A stretch of 64,000 nt of DNA from NCBI GenBank assembly GCA_000146855.1, contig GL405246.1, positions 1,650,967 to 1,714,966 of the forward strand, in the 5' to 3' direction. The notes beneath the pieces were generated by a model. The model saw only the letters and a program-made list of their open reading frames with translations. It did not search any database and had not been told where the DNA came from. The position numbers and the translations under genes were made by a program. This DNA is from [Eubacterium] yurii subsp. margaretiae ATCC 43715 (GTDB lineage: Bacteria > Bacillota > Clostridia > Peptostreptococcales > Filifactoraceae). Below are positions 8,982 to 18,243 of the stretch, one piece after another; position 1 is the first letter of the stretch; each line of letters starts with the position of its first letter.

Positions 8982-9758
8982 TTATCTATTTTTTACCGCT
9001 CCAACATAGATAAAATTGCCGTTTTGCAACCTTGCCCTGTAAAAAGGCAATAGTCTTATGGCTTCTTTCTTATCTGTGCTACTGACATTATCTTCGCCTA
9101 TAAAGTTGTAACATTTATCCATCGATATTATTTTATCACCTTTCTTAAGTTGTGGAAACATCTTAGAAAGTGCCTGTGAGTTGGACATTACATCCATAGC
9201 AGCATCAATTTCATCAATTTTTTTTATCTTTAGTATACTGATATTTATATTGCCCTCAGGTGTATAGATGAATTTTATATAACCCTGCTCAATTCGAATA
9301 CCCTTATATTGCTCTTCATACGTTACCATAAGATTTTCGCCTTGTTCTATACTTTCTTTGAGTATATATTTTTTTTCATTGAAGTTATCTTTTACAAAAT
9401 TTCCAGCAAAATCTGACAGTTCATCCTTACTTGAAATTTTCTTATTAATATTCAAATTTAAGTAAACATCGTCTATTATATTTATATTATCTGAATACTT
9501 TTCATATATTTTCATATATATTTTATCATTTGGTCTTGCATACAAGATACTTATTGGATGTACAGCTGATGTATGGGTATCTAATTTTATTTCATATCTT
9601 ATATTTTTTGTTTCCAGCAAAGTTTTGAGATTATTTAGATTTTTCTTACTGAATTCGTGGTTATATTGGGTTTTCTCCTTGAATATACTTATCAGCAAGA
9701 CAAAATTCACCACGATAAAAGCAATTATTATATATGTCTTAGATTTTCCCCATTGCAT
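8982..9758 (-). CDS. YycI-like membrane-anchored regulatory protein
   Basis: 258 residues. The N-terminus MQWGKSKTYIIIAFIVVNFV is a single membrane anchor of the kind that starts YycI, and the rest is extracytoplasmic. It overlaps the end of the YycH-like gene by 20 bp. YycH and YycI are known in Bacillus and Staphylococcus as membrane proteins that tune the essential WalK sensor kinase. Here neither walR nor walK is nearby: upstream genes are a small secreted protein and nrdG. The family call rests on the N-terminal pattern, the length, the extracellular ITPEGNINIS-type strands and the gene pairing; sequence similarity to Bacillus YycI is probably low. Confidence 0.6.
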   Translation of the reverse strand: MQWGKSKTYIIIAFIVVNFVLLISIFKEKTQYNHEFSKKNLNNLKTLLETKNIRYEIKLDTHTSAVHPISILYARPNDKIYMKIYEKYSDNINIIDDVYLNLNINKKISSKDELSDFAGNFVKDNFNEKKYILKESIEQGENLMVTYEEQYKGIRIEQGYIKFIYTPEGNINISILKIKKIDEIDAAMDVMSNSQALSKMFPQLKKGDKIISMDKCYNFIGEDNVSSTDKKEAIRLLPFYRARLQNGNFIYVGAVKNR

Positions 9759-11067
9759 AACTTTCTACATCCCCATTTATAGCATTAATAAAAAACACAT
9801 AGTCCCCTATTTCATACTTCCAAGTTGGAATTGCTTCTTCATCCTGACCTTTCATATATACCAAAGATATGTCTTTAATATGAGAAATTATCTCAGAAAC
9901 GTCAGTTTTATTCATGACCTTTTTTATATATCCTATCTTGGAATCCAAAGCCTTAGAAGGATCTGATACTGAACTGTCAATTCCTATATAATCTCCAACA
10001 TTTCTAAGCATTATACTAGCAGATACTACATTGTCACCTACTACAGTTATGACTGCATCATTAGACTTGGATAACATCTCTACTACAACTCCATCTTTTT
10101 GATGTTTAATCACAAATTTATATAGTTTTTTTGAACCTGTATCTACTTTTTGTACTGATTCTATGGCTATGCTCCTATAATCAATACCTAGCTGATGCAA
10201 GAAAGATAACATTGCCTTTGTAGATTTTTCTATGTCGTCTTGAACGTGCTCAACAGACTCTTTCTTATATTCTAAATAGCCTTTTTTATTTATCTTAAGT
10301 ATCTCTTGCCCATTGTTATAACTATAAAAATACACTCCATTTTTTTGTATTATGGAAGAAGAAAAGTCAAATCTATCCCTTAAGATATTATTGGCTATAT
10401 TATTTATAGTATGCTCCTCTAAAATGGGCATTGTTCCAATATTTTTTAGTGTTTTATTAAAAGATAGAGGCAATAGTATGAAATTTGAATTCATATTTTC
10501 AAACTTAGGGTAGTATTTCTCATAGGCTGTATTTTCCAAGAGATTTACCCTATTTAATGATATTTCGCTATTGGTTGTTAGCTTGTAATAACCTTCGCTA
10601 CTTTTGATATATATCTCTTTTTTTCCTAATATTAGACATATCTCAGACACATATCCCAAGTTAGATATCAGTGTATTTTTCATTCTCACTGATTTTTCTA
10701 TATAAATCGAAGGTATATTTTCATATTTAAGTAGAACATTATTGTATGACTTTACCTCATCATATTGATTTTTCTCAATTTTTTTGATGCCTTCATTATT
10801 CCTAAGAGCTGTAGCAATACTTTGCTTTATTTCACCATAGTAGGAATTTTTTTCAAGCAAAATCTCAGTCATATCATATTGTCCGAATCTAATGCTGATA
10901 TGTTTCGGAATTATGATATTCTCAAAGACGCTGTCATTATAAAAGCGAGATTCTCCTGATATTTGCTCGAAACTTATTAAATTATATCTTATTATAACAA
11001 GTGCTATGGAACTGATAAACAGAAACCATAGCACAATAGTCTTAATCTTCTCAATATTTTTTATCAT
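9739..11067 (-). CDS. YycH-like membrane-anchored regulatory protein
   Basis: 442 residues with one N-terminal transmembrane segment (about 9-27) and a large extracytoplasmic part. It has the YycH-type opening in which a stretch like IIIPKHISIRFG (about 51-62) follows the anchor, and a C-terminal WKYEIGDYVFFINAINGDVE that resembles the closing YycH/YycI fold. It starts 11 bp downstream of the 145-aa secreted protein gene and overlaps the YycI-like gene, so the three form an operon. The likely role is modulation of a cell-wall stress sensor such as WalK, but the partner kinase is not encoded in the window. Assignment by architecture and context. Confidence 0.6.
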   Translation of the reverse strand: MIKNIEKIKTIVLWFLFISSIALVIIRYNLISFEQISGESRFYNDSVFENIIIPKHISIRFGQYDMTEILLEKNSYYGEIKQSIATALRNNEGIKKIEKNQYDEVKSYNNVLLKYENIPSIYIEKSVRMKNTLISNLGYVSEICLILGKKEIYIKSSEGYYKLTTNSEISLNRVNLLENTAYEKYYPKFENMNSNFILLPLSFNKTLKNIGTMPILEEHTINNIANNILRDRFDFSSSIIQKNGVYFYSYNNGQEILKINKKGYLEYKKESVEHVQDDIEKSTKAMLSFLHQLGIDYRSIAIESVQKVDTGSKKLYKFVIKHQKDGVVVEMLSKSNDAVITVVGDNVVSASIMLRNVGDYIGIDSSVSDPSKALDSKIGYIKKVMNKTDVSEIISHIKDISLVYMKGQDEEAIPTWKYEIGDYVFFINAINGDVESYAMGKI

Positions 11068-11078
11068 ATTGTATATCT

Positions 11079-11516
11079 CTACTTTTTAATTCTAGTATAA
11101 TCCAATGTCTTAATCAAATTCATCTTTTTGTCATAAATGACCTTCTTTGTAAAATTATATTTCTTAAAATCTCTATTTACTATAATATTTATTTGATTAA
11201 GTCCATCTTTAAGTTGTATATCTTGAGCGAAAACTTTCAGGGAATCCACTTCTAACTCATAACTTTCAGTCAAAATTTTAATTTCCTTATTTTTGTTTTT
11301 CTTTACAGAATAAATATCAATATTTATACTATCAAACTCCTTACCTATTCCTGTCAACACCATATTGTCAGTAGTAACAAGGGTTTCTTCTTTTTCAGGA
11401 GTAGTTATTTCAAAGTCATCCAATTTCACCGCATTCTTACCTGTATTATCAGCAAAGCCAACAAGCGGTGAGATAAATAATATTATCATCATGGCTAAAA
11501 ACAATATCTTCTTCAC
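11079..11516 (-). CDS. Small secreted protein upstream of the YycH/YycI-like pair
   Basis: 145 residues, GTG start at 11516 with a GAGGGGG ribosome-binding site. The N-terminal 22 residues form a signal peptide ending FADN. The mature part begins with DFEITTPEKEETLVTTDNMVL and continues with alternating beta-strands (NIDIYSV, LKDGLNQINIIV), a pattern typical of an Ig-like or bacterial surface beta-sandwich domain. There is no lipobox. It is the first gene of the YycH/YycI-like operon, which suggests a role on the outer side of the membrane with those proteins. I do not recognise a named family. Confidence 0.7.
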   Translation of the reverse strand: MKKILFLAMMIILFISPLVGFADNTGKNAVKLDDFEITTPEKEETLVTTDNMVLTGIGKEFDSINIDIYSVKKNKNKEIKILTESYELEVDSLKVFAQDIQLKDGLNQINIIVNRDFKKYNFTKKVIYDKKMNLIKTLDYTRIKK

Positions 11517-11803
11517 AACTAACCCCCTCTCTTAAATATTAATATCTTTATTTTTTTAATTAAATCAATACCACACTTCTTGCTAAGATTATACCACTTA
11601 TTTTGAAAAAAGTATATTTCTTTTTTATTACATTTTTGTTTCTTTTTCAGTATCTAAATTATTTCTTTGGCAATCATATAATAATAAGAGAAGTACCAAT
11701 TATAATTCTTATGTTTTTTATCTGAAATAGTTTTAAATACCTTACTTTGAAATAAATCTTACATTAAAATTAAATATATCAGGCATTATTAAAAAATAAT
11801 AAT

Positions 11804-12307
11804 TTATTCAAAGCCTTTTAAAATTACAAGCTTACCTTCTTTAAGAGTCCTTTGAATATCTATTATCCTTTGATTGGAGCTTCCTCTAAATTTAAGTCTT
11901 AGATTTCTGAGCTTCTCCTCGTATCTTCCGTCTACAAGTACATCGCAGTAAGATATGACTTCCATTTTTTTCTCGCATTTTGATATTTCTTCAAATGTAT
12001 AACCCGAATATATCCATATACTTTTTTTTGTTGCATTTCTCACCTGTTTTAAAAAGTCTATCATATCGTCATAATTCTGCTGTAGTGGCTCTCCTCCTAG
12101 GATAGTTAGTCCCGCTATCTCATCTTCGCTCATATAGCTGATTATTTCATCAATTTGTCTTTGAGTAAATTCATTTCCGTATTCAAAGTTCTGATAGTCT
12201 TTGTTAAAGCAGTTAAAACAGTTGTGAGTACATCCGGATACAAAGACACTTGTCCTTATACCTACTCCGTTTGCTATATCATATTTTCTTATTTGAGCGT
12301 ACTTCAT
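11804..12307 (-). CDS. nrdG: Anaerobic ribonucleoside-triphosphate reductase activating protein NrdG
   Basis: 167 residues from the ATG at 12307. An upstream TTG at 12322 is in frame, but the sequence GGAAGA between it and the ATG is a good ribosome-binding site for the ATG. The radical-SAM motif CTHNCFNC (CxxxCxxC) lies near residue 26, followed by the family's ILGGEPLQQ. NrdG uses a [4Fe-4S] cluster and SAM to generate the glycyl radical on NrdD, so deoxyribonucleotides can be made without oxygen. No nrdD gene is next to it. It sits 40 bp after recD2 on the same strand and may be transcribed with it. Confidence 0.93.
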   Translation of the reverse strand: MKYAQIRKYDIANGVGIRTSVFVSGCTHNCFNCFNKDYQNFEYGNEFTQRQIDEIISYMSEDEIAGLTILGGEPLQQNYDDMIDFLKQVRNATKKSIWIYSGYTFEEISKCEKKMEVISYCDVLVDGRYEEKLRNLRLKFRGSSNQRIIDIQRTLKEGKLVILKGFE

Positions 12308-12347
12308 AATAATTCTTCCCAATAGCTTTATCTTATAGTAATTGAAC

Positions 12348-14633
12348 CTAGTCTACTAATAAAGCAGTTTCAATATCTGCCTTATCATAATCATCGCTAC
12401 TATCACTAGTAAGCAGTTCTTTAAACATCAGCAACTTTTCTCTAAGAGTGCTGTTTCTTTCTTCTTCAAAGACATTGTCCACCATTTTTTTAATAGTATT
12501 TTGTGTGGCAATTATAACGAGTAATTTTTTTGCTCTGGTAATTGCCGTATATAGTATCTTCCTAGTGAGCAACATAGGCGCTGTATGGTGAATAGGCAAT
12601 ATGATACAAGGATATTCAGAGCCTTGTGATTTGTGTACTGTAAGAGCAAAGGCGTGCTCGAGTTCTCCCAGTTCATCAAAATTATATAAAGCCTTTTTCC
12701 CATCATCAAATAGAACTGTGAGAATCTTATCAGAAACATTTACACTTTGTATTACTCCTGTATCTCCGTTGAATATTCCACTACCTTCCATATCAGAATT
12801 ATCTATCCACTTTTTTTCATAGTCATTTTTGACATGGATAACCCTATCATCTTCTCTATATATTCTAAATTTTGTCTCATATTCATTTTTCAAAGGGCTT
12901 TTTGGATTTAATGCATTTTGAAGAAGCTTGTTTAGATTTTGGGTGCCTATGTCTCTTTTTTTCATTGGTGTAATTATTTGAATATCTGATTTTTTTATAT
13001 TGTAATGCTCAGGTAACCTCTTGGTTATAAGGTCAACTATCAAATCTTGAATATCTTGAGAACTATCTCTGCTCATGATGAAAAAGTCATTTTCCTTTTG
13101 ATTGGCAAGTGGCATAAGCCCTGAATTTATCCTATGTGCATTTACAATTATATTGCTCTTCATCGCCTGTCTAAATATCTTACTAAGAGTTATACAAGGT
13201 ATTAGCGATGATGCTATGATGTCTTTTAAAACATTACCTGCTCCCACTGACGGTAGCTGATCTTTGTCACCTACAAGGATAAGTCTGGTACCCTTTTTTA
13301 TTGCTGACAAGAGGCTGTTCATCAGCAATATGTCAACCATGGATGTCTCATCTACAATTATCACCTCTGCCGAAATAGGTTCGTCTTCATTCTTACCGAA
13401 AAACTCTTCTTCAAGACTTGAATTATATCCTATCTCAAGCAGTCTGTGTATAGTACTTGCTTCTTTTTTAGTTGACTGTGTCATCCTCTTGGATGCTTTT
13501 CCTGTAGGAGCACATAATTTTATCTTTTTACCTATTGCTTCAAATACATCTATTATAAAAGAAAGTGTAGTCGTCTTTCCTGTACCCGGTCCTCCGGTCA
13601 AAATTAATATATTGTTATTTACAGCCATGTATATGCTTTGTATTTGCTCATCAGATAGTTGTATTTTATTATACTTTATCTTATCGCTTACTATCTCATT
13701 TAATTTACTCTGCTCTATTATTTCATCTTGATAAGTGAGTAATTCTATCAATTTTGATGCAACATTGGTCTCTGCCATTGCATAGGCATAGAGATATATT
13801 TTTATCTTTTCTCTCTCGTCTATACTGCCATCTATAATAATCTTCCTTTGTGTATAAAGGTCATAGCATACAGAGAGTATCTCATCTTCATCTTCTAAGT
13901 CTATAAGGTTTTTCAATTCATAAGACAGCTTAGCTAAGGTAATGTATGTATGTCCTTCATAGACTGACTGGTTTAGTAAATAGAGTATGGCCTGCATTTT
14001 TCTTTCTTCAAGATTGTCAGCAATACCTATTTTTTTTGCAATCTCATCTGCCTTTATAAATCCTATTCCTCTTATATCATCACATAATTTATAAGGATTG
14101 TTCATAAGTATATTCACTGTATTTTCATGATAGGTATTGTAGATTTTTATACTCAATGTCGTACTTAGATCGAACTTTGAAAGCTGAATAATCACATTTT
14201 TTAAATTCATCTTCTCATGATAGGATGTGATTATCTTATCTAGTTTTTTAGGTCCTATACCATCTATTTCAAGCAATTTTTCCGGAGTCTTTTCTATAAT
14301 TTCAAGAGTCTTTTCTTGGAAGATATCTATTATTTTTTTGGCATACTTTTCTCCTACTCCTTCTATTACTCCCGATAACAAAAAATCATATATCTCCTCT
14401 ACACTGTCAGGTTTTAGCGGAACGTATGACTCAACCTTAAACTGCTCCCCATAAATTCTGTGTTTTGTATAATTTCCTGTGATTTGAATTTTATCCCCAA
14501 TGTCAAGCCCTGCCAAAGAGCCTGTAATTGTTATCTCATCATCTTCTTGAGACAGAAAAAGAGCAACGGCATATTCGTTATCAAAAGATACATATATTAC
14601 ATCAATTATCTTTCCTATAATGGTATATGACAT
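12348..14633 (-). CDS. recD2: ATP-dependent DNA helicase RecD2 (RecD/TraA type)
   Basis: 761 residues, with the N-terminal OB-like and helix-hairpin-helix region that separates RecD2 from RecBCD-associated RecD. EKTPEKLLEIDGIGPKKLDK and similar HhH segments lie between about 90 and 200. The SF1B helicase core follows, with Walker A GGPGTGKTTT near residue 347, the DETSM Walker B, and the C-terminal FALTVHKSQGSEYP motif. RecD2 is a 5'-to-3' helicase linked to DNA damage tolerance and fork stability in Firmicutes. The ATG has a GGGGGAG ribosome-binding site. nrdG lies 40 bp downstream on the same strand. Confidence 0.95.
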   Translation of the reverse strand: MSYTIIGKIIDVIYVSFDNEYAVALFLSQEDDEITITGSLAGLDIGDKIQITGNYTKHRIYGEQFKVESYVPLKPDSVEEIYDFLLSGVIEGVGEKYAKKIIDIFQEKTLEIIEKTPEKLLEIDGIGPKKLDKIITSYHEKMNLKNVIIQLSKFDLSTTLSIKIYNTYHENTVNILMNNPYKLCDDIRGIGFIKADEIAKKIGIADNLEERKMQAILYLLNQSVYEGHTYITLAKLSYELKNLIDLEDEDEILSVCYDLYTQRKIIIDGSIDEREKIKIYLYAYAMAETNVASKLIELLTYQDEIIEQSKLNEIVSDKIKYNKIQLSDEQIQSIYMAVNNNILILTGGPGTGKTTTLSFIIDVFEAIGKKIKLCAPTGKASKRMTQSTKKEASTIHRLLEIGYNSSLEEEFFGKNEDEPISAEVIIVDETSMVDILLMNSLLSAIKKGTRLILVGDKDQLPSVGAGNVLKDIIASSLIPCITLSKIFRQAMKSNIIVNAHRINSGLMPLANQKENDFFIMSRDSSQDIQDLIVDLITKRLPEHYNIKKSDIQIITPMKKRDIGTQNLNKLLQNALNPKSPLKNEYETKFRIYREDDRVIHVKNDYEKKWIDNSDMEGSGIFNGDTGVIQSVNVSDKILTVLFDDGKKALYNFDELGELEHAFALTVHKSQGSEYPCIILPIHHTAPMLLTRKILYTAITRAKKLLVIIATQNTIKKMVDNVFEEERNSTLREKLLMFKELLTSDSSDDYDKADIETALLVD

Positions 14634-14965
14634 TGCTCCCCCTTTTTTTCCTTGTATCTTACTTTAAATTCAATAACTAAAGTTCTTTTTTTATACTAAT
14701 CACCATTTAACGCTATACATATTATCTATTTCAATACAATTTCAATATACTTAAGCAAATTTAAATATAACTTTTATGTCTATTAATTTGATTTTTAAGA
14801 CAAGCTTATTTTTTTTAATTAAACTTTTACTAAGATTGAAATCTTACACATAGGTATTAACTTACAAAGATATTAAAATAAAATTAAACACTTGTCTACA
14901 ATAACAACCTATAGTTTTAAAAGATATTTTAAATAAAAACTAAAGCCTATTTTTAATATTTAACT
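14634..14965. other. Intergenic region, 332 bp
   Basis: AT-rich spacer upstream of recD2 and downstream of the 425-aa gene, both on the minus strand. At about 14693-14718 it contains one end of the subfamily 1 repeat in inverse orientation (TATACTAATCACCATTTA); the rest of the element is not recognisable. No ORF. Confidence 0.5.
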
Positions 14966-16243
14966 TCAAATTATATCATCATAAAATACTACATTTTCCA
15001 AGTATTGCACTTCCCTACATTCAAGTTCAAGTTTACCTGTCTTGATATCTATAATCCTGAAAAAACTCCTATTTTTATTTTCAACATTGGTAATAAGATA
15101 CTGATTTAAGATAAAATCAAAGTATTTCTCATTGATACTTGCTTTCTTATAGTCATAGATTTGTTTTTTATCGTGAAGATCATATATTTTTATGTTTGAA
15201 CTGTCTTGTGAAATTTTTACAGGTTCATCTTGTCCAATACAAAAGAAGTCTTCTAAATCTAATCTTTCTATCTTTGCCATTTCAGCCGTATTTTTATCTA
15301 TTACAAAAATTTCCTGTTTTCCAATTAGCAATCTGTCATCAAAGTATTCGCTTTGCTTTAAATATTTATCGTATAAAGCCTTTTTGTAATAGATATAATC
15401 TCCGGTACTTCCTATTACCCTCATTATCCCCTTATCTCCTAAGGAATCAATAATGCGAGTTGGCTCTATATCTTTGTCTTTTTGCCTTGATTTTTCTAAA
15501 AAATCATTCAAATTATAGACTTTTATATTATTTTTAAAAGGATTTACATAGCTTCTTTCTATCTCTTGAGTATTAATCTCATACATATCCGAGTTCATTA
15601 CATTGTACTCATGATCTTCGTCCATGTATACTTCTTCAACATAGAAATTTTTACTTTTCTTATCCATGCACATAAAGCCTGTTGTATACTTTGTGTAATA
15701 GTCGTGAACTTCATCAATTTGACTATCATATATATTAATCAAGTACAACTTATCCAGTTCTTTTTCTTCTTCACTATGTTTATTTCCAAGTTCAATTAGA
15801 GCATAGGTGTCTGATAACATTCTAAAACCTGAATACATGAACTCATTCACATTATATTTTATGGAAAATACTTCCAACTGTCTGTTTTTTTCTATGTCTA
15901 TAGCATACAGTATTATATGAGCCATATCCTTTTCGTCTAAATATTGCACTATTGTGGAAAAAACTATATAGTTCATATTAGAAAAAGAAAGCAGGTCTTC
16001 ATTTGATACAGGTACAAAAAGGTAAAAACTTTTCGGATCTTTGGTGTGAAATCCGCTATCTACTCTTATGATTTTTTCATCTGTTTTATAATAGCAGTAT
16101 ATACCTTCCAAATACTGTCTGTACTTGCCATCACTGACATATTTTAAGAAATATATCCTGTCCTGCATAACTTTTACAGGTTTTATATATACTTTTGGTA
16201 ATTGTTGATAATTCTTAAGAACTTTTAAATCAATTTTTTCCAA
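14966..16243 (-). CDS. Hypothetical protein, possibly beta-propeller-like
   Basis: 425 residues starting from a TTG at 16243 with GAGGA upstream; the nearest ATG is out of frame. There is no signal peptide or membrane segment. The sequence is rich in aromatic, charged beta-strand-like repeats (YFLKYVSDGKYRQYL, YLINIYDSQID, YIYYKKALYDKY), and the C-terminus reads like propeller blades reporting state (FFRIIDIKTGKLELE). It begins 16 bp after the glycerophosphodiesterase-like gene and is probably co-transcribed with it. I do not recognise a family and make no functional claim. Confidence 0.7.
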   Translation of the reverse strand: MEKIDLKVLKNYQQLPKVYIKPVKVMQDRIYFLKYVSDGKYRQYLEGIYCYYKTDEKIIRVDSGFHTKDPKSFYLFVPVSNEDLLSFSNMNYIVFSTIVQYLDEKDMAHIILYAIDIEKNRQLEVFSIKYNVNEFMYSGFRMLSDTYALIELGNKHSEEEKELDKLYLINIYDSQIDEVHDYYTKYTTGFMCMDKKSKNFYVEEVYMDEDHEYNVMNSDMYEINTQEIERSYVNPFKNNIKVYNLNDFLEKSRQKDKDIEPTRIIDSLGDKGIMRVIGSTGDYIYYKKALYDKYLKQSEYFDDRLLIGKQEIFVIDKNTAEMAKIERLDLEDFFCIGQDEPVKISQDSSNIKIYDLHDKKQIYDYKKASINEKYFDFILNQYLITNVENKNRSFFRIIDIKTGKLELECREVQYLENVVFYDDII

Positions 16244-16259
16244 TTTTCATTCCTCAGTC

Positions 16260-18032
16260 TTATTTATTCAGTTCATCATAACTTAGTATATTGTCGGAAT
16301 ATATGCCGTATACTTTACCACTGTTTATGAAGTTTTTTGCCTTTTCCTTATTATTTTCAGTATGAATGTATACTCTTTGACCATTTTGTACCAAAAGAGA
16401 AGGTAAAGCACTATAAACTCTGTAATAATTGTCCATAGTAATGGCAAATAAGTCGTTAGATTTTGCAAACTCCAGTACATTATATGAACTTTGCTCAGTC
16501 CTGTACAAAGTATAGATGATATGCTTGTATCCCAAATCTCTTATTGCAGCATACTCAGATGTGTTGTATATTTGAGGTATCACCCTGTTCATAAGACTCG
16601 GATGATTTTGAGCAAACTCGCTAAGTAGCTTAAAGTTTCCGCTCTTCATATTATCTTCCTTTACATCTGTAATCACATAGGCATCTGTATGTTGTTTCAA
16701 AAACTCTGCTGTATCATCAATAGACATTTGTTGTAGATAGTAGATCATCTTCTTATTTTTAAACTCTTCATAATTCATATAATATCCACTTATAGATACA
16801 TCACTGTTGGTCAACTTACTGAAGGTAGCCCAGTCATGCACTTGAACCGCCTTACCATCAGTGGTCCAGTCAAAATCTATCTCAAGGAGTCTATTTCCTC
16901 TTGAATATGAATTTTTCATAGATTGAAGTGCGTTAGTAAGCAAAAGCCCTGCATATTCTCCACCTGCATGAGCTATAAACCTGTCATTTTTTATAGCTGG
17001 TCTTTGATAGAAATTTGTTGCAACACTTTGAACTGCCTTGATATTCAAATTTACAGCCTGCTCTATAGAATAGATATATCCGTCTACATTTGCGTTATTA
17101 TCAGCTTTTTTCAACTCATATATCTTATTTCCTGATTGTTTGATTATATCTATCTCTTCTTTTGAAGGTAGAACATTTTGGTATATGAAGATTATATATT
17201 TATCAGAATTTCTTGAAATATAGCTCCTGATATCACCTTCTCCTTTTAAGTCCACTATAGCTATGCTCTTTAGTGATTTATAGCTTGCTAGAGAGTCTGT
17301 AACCCCAATTACCAGCTTGTCCTTATTTTTAAAAGGAATGGATTTTATAATTTCCAAAGCTGAATTTCTATAATCAAAGGTTCTTACTATAAATCTTGCA
17401 TCAGGATATCTGTCCAAGAATACATTTATATCTCCCAAACTCATCTGAGAATTTGAATTTACCATCTTATAGGTAAAATACTCATCAATACTAGGTATGT
17501 TTATCTTCTTTCCATAGTATTTTTCAAAATATTGAGAGAAATTGTCTGCCAATACCAACTGTCCGTCTCTTGTAAGGGAAACTGTAATCTCAAATACTCT
17601 AAATCCTCTATTATAGAGGCTTTGTAATTCCTCCTTACTTTGAGATGCAAGTTTTACTACAACATTTGAATTTTCAACTTTTTCCAAAAAATTATAATTT
17701 TTTATTCCATCTGTTGTACTTTGATTTGTTGTATTAGTTAAATTATTTGTATCAGTTTGAACATTTTGATTTGGCTGATTATTTGTATTTGCTTTGTTGT
17801 TTGTATTTGTTTGACCGTTAGAATTGTCAAATACTACAGTAGTATCAGTAGTAACCTTATTATTCTTGTTTTGAACTGTTGTTTTATTTTGCTCATTTGA
17901 CTTAGTAATTACTGCGTCAACAGAGTCATAAGTCTTAGTTATTTCATCGTTTATATCGGCATAGGAGTTCATTGACACCATTCCGAAAATTAATAAAGCT
18001 AATATTAAATTTCTCTTCAACTTCACTTTCAT
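16260..18032 (-). CDS. Secreted tandem glycerophosphodiester phosphodiesterase-like protein (first domain degenerate)
   Basis: 590 residues: signal peptide (1-25), an Asn/Thr/Gln-rich linker (about 45-110), then two GDPD-like units. The second (about 350-590) keeps the landmarks IAHAGG (His355), LEIDFDWTTDG (Glu384, Asp386) and VQVHDW (His399), the metal-binding and catalytic set of the GDPD family. The first (about 112-340) has the matching framework FEITVSLTRDGQLVLADN, but the second ligand and both histidines are replaced, so it is probably inactive. GDPDs cleave glycerophosphodiesters, including teichoic acid or phospholipid headgroups; a secreted form suggests wall polymer or host lipid as substrate. 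The start context is unusual: the AAAGGAG site is about 20 bases upstream, with a hairpin between. Confidence 0.85.
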   Translation of the reverse strand: MKVKLKRNLILALLIFGMVSMNSYADINDEITKTYDSVDAVITKSNEQNKTTVQNKNNKVTTDTTVVFDNSNGQTNTNNKANTNNQPNQNVQTDTNNLTNTTNQSTTDGIKNYNFLEKVENSNVVVKLASQSKEELQSLYNRGFRVFEITVSLTRDGQLVLADNFSQYFEKYYGKKINIPSIDEYFTYKMVNSNSQMSLGDINVFLDRYPDARFIVRTFDYRNSALEIIKSIPFKNKDKLVIGVTDSLASYKSLKSIAIVDLKGEGDIRSYISRNSDKYIIFIYQNVLPSKEEIDIIKQSGNKIYELKKADNNANVDGYIYSIEQAVNLNIKAVQSVATNFYQRPAIKNDRFIAHAGGEYAGLLLTNALQSMKNSYSRGNRLLEIDFDWTTDGKAVQVHDWATFSKLTNSDVSISGYYMNYEEFKNKKMIYYLQQMSIDDTAEFLKQHTDAYVITDVKEDNMKSGNFKLLSEFAQNHPSLMNRVIPQIYNTSEYAAIRDLGYKHIIYTLYRTEQSSYNVLEFAKSNDLFAITMDNYYRVYSALPSLLVQNGQRVYIHTENNKEKAKNFINSGKVYGIYSDNILSYDELNK

Positions 18033-18051
18033 GACGTGGTAAATCCGTCAT
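18031..18051 (-). promoter_or_regulatory. Start-codon hairpin of the GDPD-like gene
   Basis: ATGACG and CGTCAT form a 6-bp stem with a 9-base loop. The stem includes the start codon at 18032 on one side and an out-of-frame ATG, directly behind the AAAGGAG site, on the other. The SD-to-start distance of about 20 bases is too long unless the hairpin folds. Confidence 0.35.
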
Positions 18052-18243
18052 TTCTCCTTTCTTCAATTCATCTAAAGCTATTTTTCATACTTATTAAACA
18101 AAATTCAAAAAGTATTTCACACCTATGTTTCTTCATTTTTTTAACTCTAGTAAATAATTTTATATAATACAATTGTCAATCAAATGATTTTTTAGTATAA
18201 CACTTTATATCTCAACTGGCAAGTACTATAGCCTATATAACTT

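Noticed and set aside
13264..13731. 155-aa plus-strand ORF opposite recD2
   Set aside because: Shadow of the helicase core; the composition is that of an antisense frame and no translation signals are present.
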